Shown: piece after piece, positions 1 to 11,915 of the stretch
Layout: each line of letters starts with the position of its first letter
Numbering within the stretch: position 1 is the stretch's first letter
Source of the DNA: Gibbula magus
Taxonomy: Eukaryota; Mollusca; Gastropoda; Trochida; Trochidae
Length of the DNA stretch: 64,000 nucleotides
Assembly (NCBI GenBank): GCA_936450465.1
Contig: OW388292.1
Location: forward strand, 8,885,756-8,949,755
Direction of reading: 5' to 3'
Notes under the pieces: model-generated
The model's input: the letters and a program-made list of their open reading frames with translations, nothing else
What the model was told of the DNA's origin: nothing
Database searches by the model: none
Program-made: the position numbers and the translations under genes

Positions 1-1500
1 AACCAAGCTTTACATATACGTCAATCTGCAGCCATTGATGTACATTTACTCATTTAATGTTTCTTTGAGCTCAGCTTGTTTCTTCACTTGTATTCGTACA
101 GCATTATATTTGTACCTTATCTTCACTGTGCGACACTTTTCTCCCCAAATTTATTCAATAGATACAACCTTCTCCAGAACAGTATTGGTATGCCTGCACA
201 CTCTCATTGCAAGTATTCACTTAGCTTCATCACTTTAGCCCGAGTCATGGATAGGCCATTAGGACTTGAGACAAACCTTGCCTTCTTAATTTGCTTGGAG
301 TCTCCCCTACATTATTTCATTAGTACTATTGGCAGTCATTGTTTAGAGGCGCAATATTGACCTACAAGTGAACTGTGTGAAGCCCAGGACTAAACCAGCC
401 AGGTTGTCTCCCTGTAGTTTCTCTGTGTCTATGTCCGTGCACGGATATTTCAACTAATGAGGCTTTGTTTCTTTACTACCTATTGATTTCTGGCAAAAAA
501 TAACAAGCTAAAAGTCAAGATGTCTTTCGTCTATCTTAACTTGTAGACTTTTCCTTTATTTTTTGGATTGCTTGATTTTTGACGCGATTAAAGATGTAGA
601 ATTTTCAAGTATTTCGGTCTGTCAGTGTGTGAGAACATGGAAAGATATTCAAATGAAATGATGCACCAGTATTGGCGCGCCAAGACAGTTATGACTTTGT
701 ATGGATTCTAGATGGCGTCAAAATTCCACTCTAGCAGAAAAAATGTTACATCGATCTGTACACCACCATGCAATCTCTCAGTTTGCGTATGATATATTTA
801 TGTCTTTTTAAATTTTAAAATCATTGTAATAAGTGAGCTCTATTTCAGATATAATAAAAGACGCTCTAAACCCTCTAAAATCATCTACTTGTATTTGCAC
901 CGATCCTCATCTGTAAACCTTTTGCATTTTCGATTTCTTTTCAAGAACTATATACTTACTCCAGAGCTGAAATGTTGTGTACAGAAGTCCGAGGTACCTT
1001 CTCCAATGGAATTAAAATTTGTAGTTTTAACGACCATATTACTTCCAGTACAGAGGCCATGCCCAAAAACTTATTTTTCAATATGGAGGTCAGTATCAAT
1101 ATCAGATGATAAATTATACAAAACCTGATGAGCTACAGAGCCAGTTGTTTTTGTACACATGCTATCAATCTTTAACCCAATAGTACCAGTTACCACTCTA
1201 TCGTAGACTTAAGTAACTAAATATGACAACATTACATTTGGTATGATGGAAATTAACAGAACTCATTATGGAAGTTGCCTAATGCATTTGCAGAAGTACT
1301 GTCTTAACGACGTAAACAAAGACAATTTGATGAGTGCAGTTAAGCTGCCGCAGTAAATAGGATCGCAATAGACAAGATCTAGGCCACTGATGATGGGATA
1401 AAAAATGAAGACTCGATTAAGCGGAGATATCGTTGCTTCTTCTTATTGATCTGTGCCTTTTAGGCAATGAAAATACCCAGGCAGTTATTGATGTTGAACT
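1..1500. other. Anonymous AT-rich non-coding stretch
   Basis: I see no coding exon, RNA gene or clear repeat here. Short ORFs of 60-95 codons occur, but their composition matches what random AT-rich DNA gives. A sequence near 1124-1141 (TGATGAGCTACAGAGCC) recurs near 2457 and near 22853, so a fragment of an undescribed dispersed repeat may lie at its right edge. Confidence 0.6.
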
Positions 1501-1677
1501 TTTCTTCCTCCTCTTTGATAGGAGGAGAGGCAATAACGGTGGAGACTGTTAGGTGAACGTTGTGTCAAGGAAAGGATGGAGCGCATTCAATGAAATTCTT
1601 GTGAGACGCTTCTGAGGTTGTACAAGGAGTAGCTTCTAAATGGCCACCATCCTCTCCCACGATGGGTTGTTCCTCTT

Positions 1678-1691
1678 GTTTCCATAGTAAC
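1678..1691. promoter_or_regulatory. Strict RFX X-box palindrome GTTTCCATAGTAAC
   Basis: The 14-mer fits GTTNCCATRGNAAC, the imperfect palindrome bound by RFX-family winged-helix factors, which control ciliary genes in animals. It lies in a locally GC-richer segment (about 1500-1730) that contains several CpGs. No gene start is visible beside it, so an enhancer role is as likely as a promoter role. The motif match is seen in the sequence; function is inferred. Confidence 0.5.
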
Positions 1692-1699
1692 GGTCCCCT

Positions 1700-2745
1700 G
1701 TGAAATAGCCAAACATACATACAGAAATGATATTTAGAAAGTTGATCTATGTTCCTGGTCCCTGGAGGTGACCGCTCCAAAACATGGCAGATTACAGGTC
1801 AGATTCTAGCCAGCGTAATTTTCTACACAGTGGAGAATTGTACAGCCAAGAGGGACGGTTATTCCAGAATCTTGTTTTTTATTCATCAAGAATGTTTTGA
1901 ATCCTTGTCTTGTCATAGAGCTATAAGATGTCACTCCAATACGTTTCTTGATCAATCACATTGATAGGTAAGCTGGCACTCCTCCAAGAAAGCGGCAGTG
2001 ATAATAGGCATATAATAATTCTTTATGCTAAACCAGATCATATTTTCATCTTCTGATCTTGTACCATCAGCTTTTATTTCTTAAAGAATATATACGACTA
2101 TCTGATATGTGAAGTTTTGGTGTATTATATGCATGAAACCTCTACTTTGACAAAAAGAATTGGAAATCACATTGTATGTGCTGTTCCTTGGCTAGTTTTC
2201 AGTATCAAGGCATATTGTTCATCTGGAAGTTAACTTAACTTATAACAAACATTTTTGCAAGTGCACTTAAAAAGCTGAAATCTTTTAAGTCAATGGTGAT
2301 TATAAGTTGTACAGTTAGGGAGCCTGTCGCTAAAGTGCTAAAGGGTCCATGACTTAAAAATCTCTTTCCATTCCTTCTCCACTACAAAAGACTAACAAAT
2401 ACTTCTGGAAATTGGAACCTTATATTACAGGTATGTATTATATATGTATTTAAATCCAGATGAGCTACAGAGTAAAGGACTATGTTTATTTATCAAATCC
2501 ACAAAAGTATTTGTGTGAATACAAATGATGTTGGTTTCACTTTAAAAATGTTTCAAAGGTCTTGTTAAGTTTGCTTTTGCTGTATGTTTTGTGTCAAATA
2601 CCATTTTAAAAGTGCTTCATCAAAATTTGTAAAAAGAATAATATTGATTTCTTAGCACCATAACTGAAAATATGGAGTCAATCGCTCTCTTGTAGACTAA
2701 TGATCATTGCACTATATTCTGTCAATAAACAAAAATGTTGTGCCT
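1700..2745. other. Anonymous non-coding stretch
   Basis: AT-rich sequence with no recognisable gene. It contains the short fragment GATGAGCTACAGAG near 2459, shared with sites near 1127 and 22855. Nothing else is supported. Confidence 0.6.
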
Positions 2746-4233
2746 TTAACCCTTACGTTGCGTATATATATTTTACCAATTTTAGCCCCTGTGGCGGAAT
2801 TTACAGGCTCGCAGCTCGCAGCAGTAGTTTGGGCTTTGGCACTAACTAGCTCTGCTGGCGGAATTTCCAGGCGGCGATTCCGGTACCATTTATACAAAAT
2901 ATACCGCATCTACATGGCGAATAAGACTATATATGGGCGTTCAATACAAATTCAAGTAGCGACACCAGTACACAAATGGCTAATTCACACCCGAAACTTT
3001 GAATGATTTTTCTATGATTTTTCGTTTTTATTCTATTACTTTCGAAAGATTGTCTTTAATTCAGGCCTCGTAACATCATAAATACGAAACGAAAAAAATC
3101 CATTTATATACGGAATTGAAGACAAGATGTCTAGCTTCACAATGATATAAAAATTATTAGAATGCGACCTTATGTTATAATTCTATAGCTGTGTAAAGTT
3201 TGTCTTTATTTCCACCTATAAAATCGTAAATACTTACAACATGTATGCAGCATTGCGAACGGTCGTTCATCTCATTTTTCCAAGAAATCATAATCTCGAA
3301 CCAGTTGACAAATAAGCACATGTCAACCTAAATATGGTTATGTTGTTTGACCTTTCAAATAAACGCTAACCTCGAACCATAACTGATGAAAATATGTTGA
3401 TTAGTTTGTGTGCCATTTGGTTTTACATGCCTCTCAGAAAGGTAAAATTGTATCTTTATTTCTGTGAATAAATATGCGCATTTTATATAGAATAAAAGAT
3501 TATTCTTTTCGGTTTATTGTGATATAAAAAATTTGAAAATGCATTCAGTATTTTAGCTGTGATAAATGTGTAAGAAGTTGTGAAAATCGCCGATTGTTAT
3601 AGGGATTGTCGAAGTGTAAACATGACCTTTTCCACGGCGCTTGCTGTGTCTTTATTTTGTTGTTGACATTTGCTAATTTTATATGGGAATGTAGTCCATT
3701 CTTTCCCCTTTATTTTGCCGTATTTGTTTTTGAAAACAAACAATTCGCTCACATGATATGAAGTGCGGGAGTAAGGCGAGTTAGCGATTTTTTTCTCCCG
3801 TCTCGCTAGATGCGAGGCAGATAGCAGGTACGGGCGAGGCAAACCAGAGGCAATGCAAACACATGGGTGGTAATTACCCCTAAGCGAAATTAGGCCTCAG
3901 GGCTTAGCCCGACAAAATTGGCCTTTTGTAAAGCTAATTATCGATGCGTTACGGGTCAACAATGCACACGCAAATTGGTGTGAATTTTGCTGGACATTCC
4001 GACCAGACATGGATTAAAGTGTCATTGTCATGGCGGGCCGCGGAGCATAAATACAGCCATTCTCATGGAGCGACTCACGGACACAATCGTCTCGGGAACC
4101 GTTCACAGGGCTTGCAAGGCAAGTGACAGCAGTGGAATTTTTCTATGTGTGGTATCCGGGACCCGGATTGAGGCACCTCTGACGTGTTTATGTCCCTCCC
4201 GGATAATTCCGGGATTCGCAAGTTAAGGGTTAA
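2746..4233. mobile_element. piggyBac-like non-autonomous DNA transposon, copy 1 (intact ends)
   Basis: The element starts TTAA-CCCTTACGTTGCG and ends CGCAAGTTAAGGG-TTAA. The right end reversed reads TTAACCCTTAACTTGCG, so the two ends form an inverted repeat of about 13 bp directly flanked by TTAA. A TTAA target duplication with CCC/GGG ends is the hallmark of the piggyBac superfamily. The interior (1480 bp) has no ORF longer than about 99 codons and no transposase-like sequence, so it would need a transposase supplied in trans. A homologous element lies at about 20080-21492, which confirms the boundaries as those of a dispersed repeat. Confidence 0.8.
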
Positions 4234-4395
4234 AACACTATTTGTATTTTTAGTTCAGTATTGGCATATGAATCTGACACTTATGTTTCATGTAATTAAT
4301 ACTGCTGCTGCTGCTGGCTGAAATGTATACTCTCACATCCAAACTTCTTCTCTCTTTTTTTTCTTAATAAATGTATGTCCATCTTAACTAATCCT

Positions 4396-5311
4396 TTTTT
4401 ATACCCCCGATTATATAGTTATGAAGCCCCCCGTCCGTCCGGTCAATTTTCTCAAAAACTGTCGAAGGTACATCAACCAAACTTTGTACAGATGTTAACC
4501 ATGTTCTTCCGATCGCGCACAGAAATTTTTTTGTCGTTTCCATGGAAACGTCACTTTTTGGACTTAGTTTTATTGTGTTCAATGGGGACAAGTTTTCTCG
4601 GATACTGTTCAACCTAGGTGAATGAAACTTTGGTTGTGAGTACTCATGACCGTACTCTTTATTGAGTTCGAAAACCAGTTCCGAAATATTAATTTTCACG
4701 GAGTTATGGCCCTTGAATCCGAAATTGAACTTAGTACCAGAAGAACTGTGATGCTCCAATGGGGACAAGTTTTCTCGGAAACTATTACATCTAGGTGAAT
4801 GAAATTTAATATGGAGGTAGTCCAGATGATACTCTTCATCAAGTTCGAAAACCAATTCCGAAATATTATTTTTTACGGAGTTATGGCCCTTGAATCCGAA
4901 ATTGAACTTAGTACCAAAAGAACTATGATGCTCCAATGGGGACAAGTTCCCGGAAACTATTACATCTAGGTGAATGAAATTTAATATGGAGGTAGTCCAG
5001 ATGATACTCTTCATCGCGTTCGAAAACCAGTTCCAAAATATTATTTTTTACGGAGTTATGAAGCCCCTGAATCTGTAATTGAACTTGGTACAAATTACCC
5101 GTGTGATGCCCTAATGGGAAAAATTAAGTTACCTGAAAAATGTTACATCTAGGTGAATGAAATTTTGTAATAACAGTCAGTTCTTAAAATTATTTTATAC
5201 AATTTGATGATGCTTGAAGCTGTTATTTAAACATAGTAACCTTCACATCTATAATTCTCAATGGACGGATAGCGGATGGCGGGTGTATGTGTGCCATGCT
5301 CACTTTTTTCT
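4396..5311. repeat. 177-bp-period tandem repeat, about four diverged units
   Basis: The segment AATGGGGACAAG recurs at 4581, 4758 and 4935, and a diverged version at 5113, giving a period of 177-178 bp. Other parts such as CGGAGTTATGGCCCTTGAAT and CATCTAGGTGAATGAAATTT recur with the same phase. The left edge is a pyrimidine-rich leader with CCGTCCGTCCGG, and the right edge carries GGACGGATAGCGGATGGCGG. Because 177 is a multiple of three, one minus-strand frame stays open for 208 codons (4388-5014) with a 59-residue repeat. I regard that as periodicity, not proof of a protein. Similar-looking repeats are common in mollusc genomes from memory. A strict X-box (GTTTCCATGGAAAC, 4536-4549) sits inside it. 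Confidence 0.75.
4536..4549. promoter_or_regulatory. Perfect palindrome GTTTCCATGGAAAC (X-box-like)
   Basis: A 14-bp perfect palindrome matching GTTNCCATRGNAAC, inside the leader of the 177-bp repeat. If the repeat is multicopy, it could distribute RFX-type sites. Binding is inferred only. Confidence 0.4.
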
Positions 5312-5704
5312 TGTTTTTTTGGCAATTAATGTAGTGTTCCTTTGAAAATTAACGTTACTGATCTTACTGAGGGAAATAATTTCCATGTATAAAGTATACT
5401 GTGTAAAGAATTAGCAATAGACTGTAAATACATAGAGCCGTGTCAGCACACAAGCTGTAAATCATCAGTATTGTGAAACAGCAGGAAGATGAAACCATTC
5501 CGGGCAATAGGAGAATACCAGCTTCTCAATACAGATATCTATCTTGTTTACAAACTTAACATGCTGAGGGACACATTATCGCTAAGTACATTAGGATTAT
5601 TTGTCTTTCATATAGCATGGTTTACATAGATGCTGTTATGACATACTAGGGACGCAGGCCCCGCATCTCTTTTTGCACATGAGGATTGTGAGTCTCCTTC
5701 TCTC
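5312..5704. other. Anonymous spacer before the 38-bp array
   Basis: No gene, repeat or regulatory element recognised. Confidence 0.6.
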
Positions 5705-8700
5705 TGTCAGGCTGTCCTTTCTCAGGCTCAATCTAGACTTGCACACGGGCTGTCCTTTCTCAGGCTCCATCTAGACTTGCTACAGGCTGTCCGTTCTCAG
5801 GCTTCATCTAGACTTGCACACAGGCTGTCCTTTCTCAGGCTCCATCTAGATTTGCACACAGACTGTTCCTTCTCAGGCTCCATCTAGACTTGCACACAGA
5901 CTGTTCCTTCTCAGGCTCAATCTACATTTGCACACAGGCTGTTCCTTCTCAGGCTCCATCTAGACTTGCACACAGACTGTCCTTTCTCAGGCTCCATCTA
6001 GACTTGCACACAGGCTGTCCCTTCTCAGGCTCCATCTAGACTTGCACACAGACTGTTCCTTCTCAGGCTCCATCTAGATTTGCACACAGGCTGTTGCTTC
6101 TCAGGCTCCATCTAGATTTGCACACAGGCTGTTCCCTCTCAGGCTCCAGCTAGACTTGCACACAGGCTGTTCCTTCTCAGGCTCCATCTAGATTTGCACA
6201 CAGGCTGTCCCTTCTCAGGCTCCATCTAGACTTGCACACAGGCTGTCCTTTCTCAGGCTCCATCTAGATTTGCACACATGCTGTCCTTCTCAGGCTCCAT
6301 CTAGATTTGCACACAGGCTGTCCTTTCTCAGGCTCCATCTAGATTTGCACACAGGCTGTCCTTTCTCAGGCTCCATTAGATTTGCACACAGGCTGTCCAT
6401 TCTCAGGCTCCTTCTAGACTTGCACACAGACTGTTCCTTCTCAGGCTCCATCTAGACTTGCACACAGGCTGTTCCTTCTCAGACTCTAACTAGACTTGCA
6501 CACAGACTGTCCTTTCTCAGGCTCCATCTAGATTTGCACACAGGCTGTCCTTTCTCAGGCTCCATCTAGATTTGCACACAGACTGTCCTTTCTCAGGCTC
6601 CATCTAGATTTGCACACAGGCTGTCCTTTCTCAGGCTCCATTAGATTTGTACACAGGCTGTCCTTTCTCTGGCTCCTTCTAGACTTGCACACAGACTGTT
6701 CCTTCTCAGGCTCCATCTAGACTTGCACACAGGCTGTTCCTTCTCAGACTCTAACTAGACTTGCACACAGACTGTCCTTTCTCAGGCTCCATCTAGATTT
6801 GCACACAGGCTGTCCTTTCTCAGGCTCCATCTAGATTTGCACACAGACTGTCCTTTCTCAGGCTCCATCTAGATTTGCACACAGGCTGTCCTTTCTCAGG
6901 CTCCATTAGATTTGTACACAGGCTGTCCTTTCTCAGGCTCCATCTAGACTTGCACACAGTCTGTTCCTTCTCAGGCTCCAACTAGATTTGCACACAGGCT
7001 GTCCTTTCTCAGGCTCCATTAGATTTGTACACAGGCTGTCCTTTCTCAGGCTCCATCTAGACTTGCACACAGTCTGTTCCTTCTCAGGCTCCATCTAGAT
7101 TTGCACACAGGCTGTCCTTTCTCAGGCTCCATCTAGATTTGCACACAGGCTGTCCTTTCTCAGGCTCCATCTAGATTTGCACACATGCTGTCCTTTCTCA
7201 GGCTCCATCTAGATTTGCACACAGGTTGTCCTTTCTCAGGCTACATCTAGATTTGTACACAGACTGTCCTTTCTCAGGCTCCAGCTAGACTTGCATATAG
7301 GCTGTCCTTTCACAGGCTCAATCTAGATTTGCACACAGTCTGTCCTTTCTCAGGCTCCATCTAGACTTGCACACAGGCTGTCCTTTCTCAGGCTCCATCT
7401 AGACTTGCACACAGGCTGTCCTTTCTCAGGCTCCATCTAGATTTGCACACAGGCTGTTCCTTCTCAGGCTCCAGCTAGACTTGCACACAGACTGTTCCTT
7501 CTCAGGCTCCATCTAGACTTGCACACAGTCTGTTCCTTTCTCAGGCTCCATCTAGACTTGCACACAGTCTGTTCCTTCTCAGGCTCCATCTAGATTTGCA
7601 CACAGGCTGTCCTTTCTCAGGCTCCATCTAGATTTGCACACAGGCTGTTCCTTCTCAGGCTCCATCTAGACTTGCACACAGACTGTCCTTTCTCGGGCTA
7701 CATCCCGATTTGCACACAGGCTGTCCTTTCTCAGGCTCCATCTAGATTTGCACACAGGCTGTCCTTTCTCAGGCTCCATCTAGACTTGCACACAGATTGT
7801 CTTTTCTCAGGCTCCATTAGATTTGCACTCAGGCTGTCCTTTCTCAGGCTCCATCTAGATTTGTACACAGGCTATTCCTTCTCAGGCTCAAGCTAGACTT
7901 GCACACAAGCTAATCCTTCTCAGGCTCCTTCTAGCCTTGCACACAGGCTGTTCCTTCTCAGGCTCCAGCTAGACTTGCACACAGGCTCCTCCTTTTCAGG
8001 CTCCAACTAGACTTGCACACAGGCTGTTCTTTCTCAGGCTCAGCTAGACTTGCACACAGGCTGTCCATTCTCAGGCTCCAGCTAGACTTGCACACAGGCT
8101 GTCCATTCTCAGGCTCCAGCTAGACTTGCACACAGGCTGTCCGTTCTCAGGCTCCTTCTAGACTTGCAAACAGGCTGCTCCTTCTCAGGCTCCTTCTGGA
8201 CTTGCACACAGTCTGTTCCTTCTCAGGCTCCAGCTAGACTTGCACACAGGCTCCTCCTTTTCAGGCTCCAACTAGACTTGCACACAGGCTATTCCTTCTC
8301 AGGCTCCAGCTAGACTTGCACAGTATGTTCCTTCTCAGGCTCCAGCTAGACTTGCACACAGGCTGTTCATTCTCAGGCTCCTTCTAGACTTGCGAACAAG
8401 CTGCTCCTTCTCAGGCTCCTTTTAGACTTGCACACAGTCTGTTCCTTCTCAGGCTCCAGCTAGACTTGCACAAAGGCTCCTCCTTTTCAGGCTCCAACTA
8501 GACTTGCACACAGGCTGTTCCTTCTCAGGCTCCAACTAGACTTGCACACAGACTGTCCTTTCTCAGGCTCCATCTAGATTTGCACACAGGCTGTCCTTTC
8601 TCAGGCTCCATCTAGATTTGTACACCGGCTGTACCTTCTCAGGCTCCAGCTAAACTTGCACACAGACTGTCTTTTCTCAGGCTCCATTAGATTTGCACTC

Positions 8701-9104
8701 AGACTGTCCTTTCTCAGGCTCCATCTAGATTTGTACACAGACTGTTCCTTCTCAGGCTCCAGCTAGACTTGCACACAGACTGTCTTTTCTCAGGCTCCAT
8801 TAGATTTGCACTCAGACTGTCCTTTCTCAGGCTCCATCTAGACTTGCACACAGGCTGTCCATTCTCAGGCTCCTTCTAGACTTGCAAACAGGCTGCTCCT
8901 TCTCAGGCTCCTTTTAGACTTGCACACAGTCTGTTCCTTCTCAGGCTCCAGCTAGACTTGCACACAGGCTCCTCCTTTTCAGGCTCCAGCTAGACTTGCA
9001 CACAGGCTGTCCATTCTCAGGCTCCTTCTAGACTTGCAAACAGGCTGCTCCTTCTCAGGCTCCTTCTAGACTTAAACACAGGCTGTTCCTTTTCAGGCTC
9101 CAGC
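5705..9104. repeat. Minisatellite, 38-bp unit, about 90 copies
   Basis: Head-to-tail units share the core TTCTCAGGCTCCATCTAGA followed by TTTGCACACAGGCTGTCC. The period is 37-39 bp. Most units keep CTAGA and GCACACAG. Variants fall into types (CATCTAGATTT, CAGCTAGACTT, CTTCTAGACTT, CATTAGATTTG) that cluster along the array. Higher-order copies are visible: the rare variant CAGACTCTAACTAGAC occurs at about 6480 and 6745, 265 bp (seven units) apart, and a three-unit block around 6900 is repeated about 113 bp later. Short ORFs of 60-75 codons inside it are repeat artefacts. The array continues at 10060-10722 after an interrupting block. Confidence 0.95.
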
Positions 9105-10059
9105 AGATTTTGGTGACCTTGACCTCATTTTCATGGTCACTACAAGCTTTTGACCAATTTTTAATATGTTCTTAGCCTCATATAATATCAATTGAATCAA
9201 ACGTGAAAAGCTCACTACTCTCTAGAAACTCTGTGTCCAACCTTTTTGTTCACTTCTTGATTGCGGCGGGGAACATGGTCAGGTTTGTGATAATTACTTG
9301 TTTATGAATAGAATGGAAACTGGTATGAATTGGCAGATTGTCGTCACCAATAATATCGTTTTTGATCCAGTGGGAAAGTTTTAAGCCACACTTAAGTCTT
9401 GTCACTTTTGTGTTGAACAACGTTACTGTCTTCAAAGATTGAATGATTGTGACATCAAGAATTAAGATTGTAAAAAGAAAATCAATCCAATTAAATCTGA
9501 TTGAATCTTAATTGCCTTTCAGTCAAAGCAGAATGGTTATCAAATGTGGCTTGCACATGTTCTATCAAGTCGAAGAATTTGTATAACAATTCTCTGGAAT
9601 AACTTTCAGGAATACATCTATCCCATTTTGTAAATATTCAGTATGGAACTAACCCTGACCCAGATTATCCATGCCATCCATAGTAGTGGGAGGGTATTCC
9701 TGGAGTATTCCGTGAAATCAAAAAAGTAATTATTGAAAGCAAGAAAGGGTAATGAAGAAAGTAATGATGGAAGTCAGAAATCTTTTCTTGGGCAATTGGG
9801 GGCGGCATAGAGCAGTAGTTAGAGCGGTCGGCTTTGGACCAAGGGATCCGGGATTTGAATCCCGCTAGGAGCACGGCAATTTAATCTGCAGTAGAGAACT
9901 GTTCAACACGCAGAGATAATGATACAGGTACTGATACAGGGTACTGATACAGGGTAATACCTGATAACTAATCCCACGCACCAGCAGGTCAAGGTAATGT
10001 TGAAATGGTGAGGGAATATATCCTTGAAGGGACTGAGAGAGTCTAGGAAGCTGATGAAA
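9105..10059. repeat. Segmental duplication block, copy 1
   Basis: About 955 bp of non-minisatellite DNA that recurs almost unchanged 1618 bp downstream (10723-11703), with only a handful of substitutions in my reading. It begins with GGTGACCTTGACCTCATTTT, which reversed contains AGGTCAAGGTCA, a nuclear-receptor-like half-site pair, and it contains a tRNA-derived SINE fragment (9797-9915). It ends in a GTACTGATACAGG microsatellite and then joins the resumed 38-bp array at about 10059. No coding potential is supported; the 61- and 69-codon ORFs are copied between blocks without evidence of selection. Confidence 0.9.
9797..9915 (+). mobile_element. tRNA-derived SINE head, copy in duplication block 1
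   Basis: The sequence has a tRNA-like box A (TAGAGCAGTAGTTAGAGCG) and box B (GGATTTGAATC), then the SINE body start GCAGTAGAGAACTGTTC, matching the full-length SINE at 22518-22836. The body is cut short after about 40 bases, where the microsatellite begins. The anticodon region is altered from the Arg-like TTCGG of the full copy to TTTGG. This is a SINE remnant, not a tRNA gene. Confidence 0.8.
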
Positions 10060-10722
10060 AATCCTTCTCAGGCTCCTTCTAGCTTTGCACACAGGCTGTT
10101 CCTTCTCAGGCTCCAGCTAGACTTGCACACAGGCTCCTCCTTTTCAGGCTCCAACTAGACTTGCACACAGGCTGTTCTTTCTCAGGCTCAGCTAGATTTG
10201 CACACAGGCTGTCCTTTCTCAGGCTCCATCTAGATTTGTACACCGGCTGTACCTTCTCAGGCTCCAGCTTAACTTGCACACAGACTGTCTTTTCTCAGGC
10301 TCCATTAGATTTGCACTCAGACTTTCCTTTCTCAGGCTCCATCTAGATTTGTACACAGACTGTTCCTTCTCAGGCTCCAGCTAGACTTGCACACAGACTG
10401 TCTTTTCTCAGGCTCCATTAGATTTGCACTCAGACTGTCCTTTCTCAGGCTCCATCTAGACTTGCACACAGGCTGTCCATTCTCAGGCTCCTTCTAGACT
10501 TGCAAACAGGCTGCTCCTTCTCAGGCTCCTTTTAGACTTGCACACAGTCTGTTCCTTCTCAGGCTCCAGCTAGACTTGCACACAGGCTCCTCCTTTTCAG
10601 GCTCCAGCTAGACTTGCACACAGGCTGTCCATTCTCAGGCTCCTTCTAGACTTGCAAACAGGCTGCTCCTTCTCAGGCTCCTTCTAGACTTAAACACAGG
10701 CTGTTCCTTTTCAGGCTCCAGC
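10060..10722. repeat. 38-bp minisatellite, second segment (about 17 copies)
   Basis: Same unit as 5705-9104. The first units match those starting at 7912 (offset 2148 bp), while the last units match those from about 8580 to 9104 (offset 1618 bp). About 530 bp, equal to 14 units, is therefore missing from the middle relative to the first array. Confidence 0.95.
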
Positions 10723-11703
10723 AGATTTTGGTGACCTTGACCTCATTTTCATGGTCACTACAAGCTTTTGACCAATTTTTAATATGTTCTTAGCCTCATA
10801 TAATATCAATTGAATCAAACGTGAAAAGCTCACTACTCTCTAGAAACTCTGTGTCCAACCTTTTTGTTCACTTCTTGATTGCGGCGGGGAACATGGTCAG
10901 GTTTGTGATAATTACTTGTTTATGAATAGAATGGAAACTGGTATGAATTGGCAGATTGTCGTCACCAATAATATCGTTTTTGATCCAGTGGGAAAGTTTT
11001 AAGCCACACTTAAGTCTTGTCACTTTTGTGTTGAACAACGTTACTGTCTTCAAAGATTGAATGATTGTGACATCAAGAATTAAGATTGTAAAAAGAAAAT
11101 CAATCCAATTAAATCTGATTGAATCTTAATTGCCTTTCAGTCAAAGCAGAATGGTTATCAAATGTGGCTTGCACATGTTCTATCAAGTCGAAGAATTTGT
11201 ATAACAATTCTCTGGAATAACTTTCAGGAATACATCTATCCCATTTTGTAAATATTCAGTATGGAACTAACCCTGACCCAGATTATCCATGCCATCCATA
11301 GTAGTGGGAGGGTATTCCTGGAGTATTCCATGAAATCAAAAGAGTAATTATTGAAAGCAAGAAAGGGTAATCAAGAAAGTAATGATGGAAGTCAGAAATC
11401 TCTTCTTCGGCAATTGGGGGCGGCATAGAGCAGTAGTTAGAGCGGTCGGCTTTGGACCAAGGGATCCGGGATTTGAATCCCGCTAGGAGCACAGCAATTT
11501 AATCTGCAGTAGAGAACTGTTCAACACGCAGAGATAATGATACAGGTACTGATACAGGGTACTGATACAGGGTACTGATACAGGGTACTGATACAGGGTA
11601 ATACCTGATAACTAATCCCACGCACCAGCAGGTCAAGGTAATGTTGAAATGGTGAGGGAATATATCCTTGAAGGGACTGACAGAGTCTAGGAAGCTGATG
11701 AAA
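10723..11703. repeat. Segmental duplication block, copy 2
   Basis: Near-identical to 9105-10059. The main length change is two extra GTACTGATACAGG-type units near 11550-11600. It continues directly into unrelated sequence at 11704, which is therefore the original right flank. Contains the SINE fragment at 11415-11533. Confidence 0.9.
11415..11533 (+). mobile_element. tRNA-derived SINE head, copy in duplication block 2
   Basis: Duplicate of the fragment at 9797-9915, carried along by the segmental duplication and not a separate insertion, since its flanks are also duplicated. Confidence 0.8.
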
Positions 11704-11915
11704 GTTAGGCTTATCAGTGTTTGTTTTCTGGGAGCCTTCACAACATCCATTTGTTCTGTGTATGTACTTGATGGATGGGAGTTAGATGAAGAGTAGGACT
11801 TCACAGAGTATAGTAGTGGAGATGTGTTCCATACAGGAGTCAGTCTAATGAATACTCTCCACCAAGTTATTGGAAACTGCTGGAGGCTAATGAATAAATA
11901 TCCTAAACATTGATG

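Noticed and set aside
889..1128. 79-codon plus-strand ORF as a small secreted or membrane protein
   Set aside because: Length is within chance expectation, no signal peptide, no membrane segment.
5705..9104. CRISPR array
   Set aside because: Units are contiguous 38-bp tandem repeats with no unique spacers, and the genome is animal-like.
9665..11492. Identical or near-identical small ORFs (61 and 69 codons) in both duplication blocks as a conserved gene pair
   Set aside because: Their identity follows from the recent DNA duplication; it is no sign of selection.
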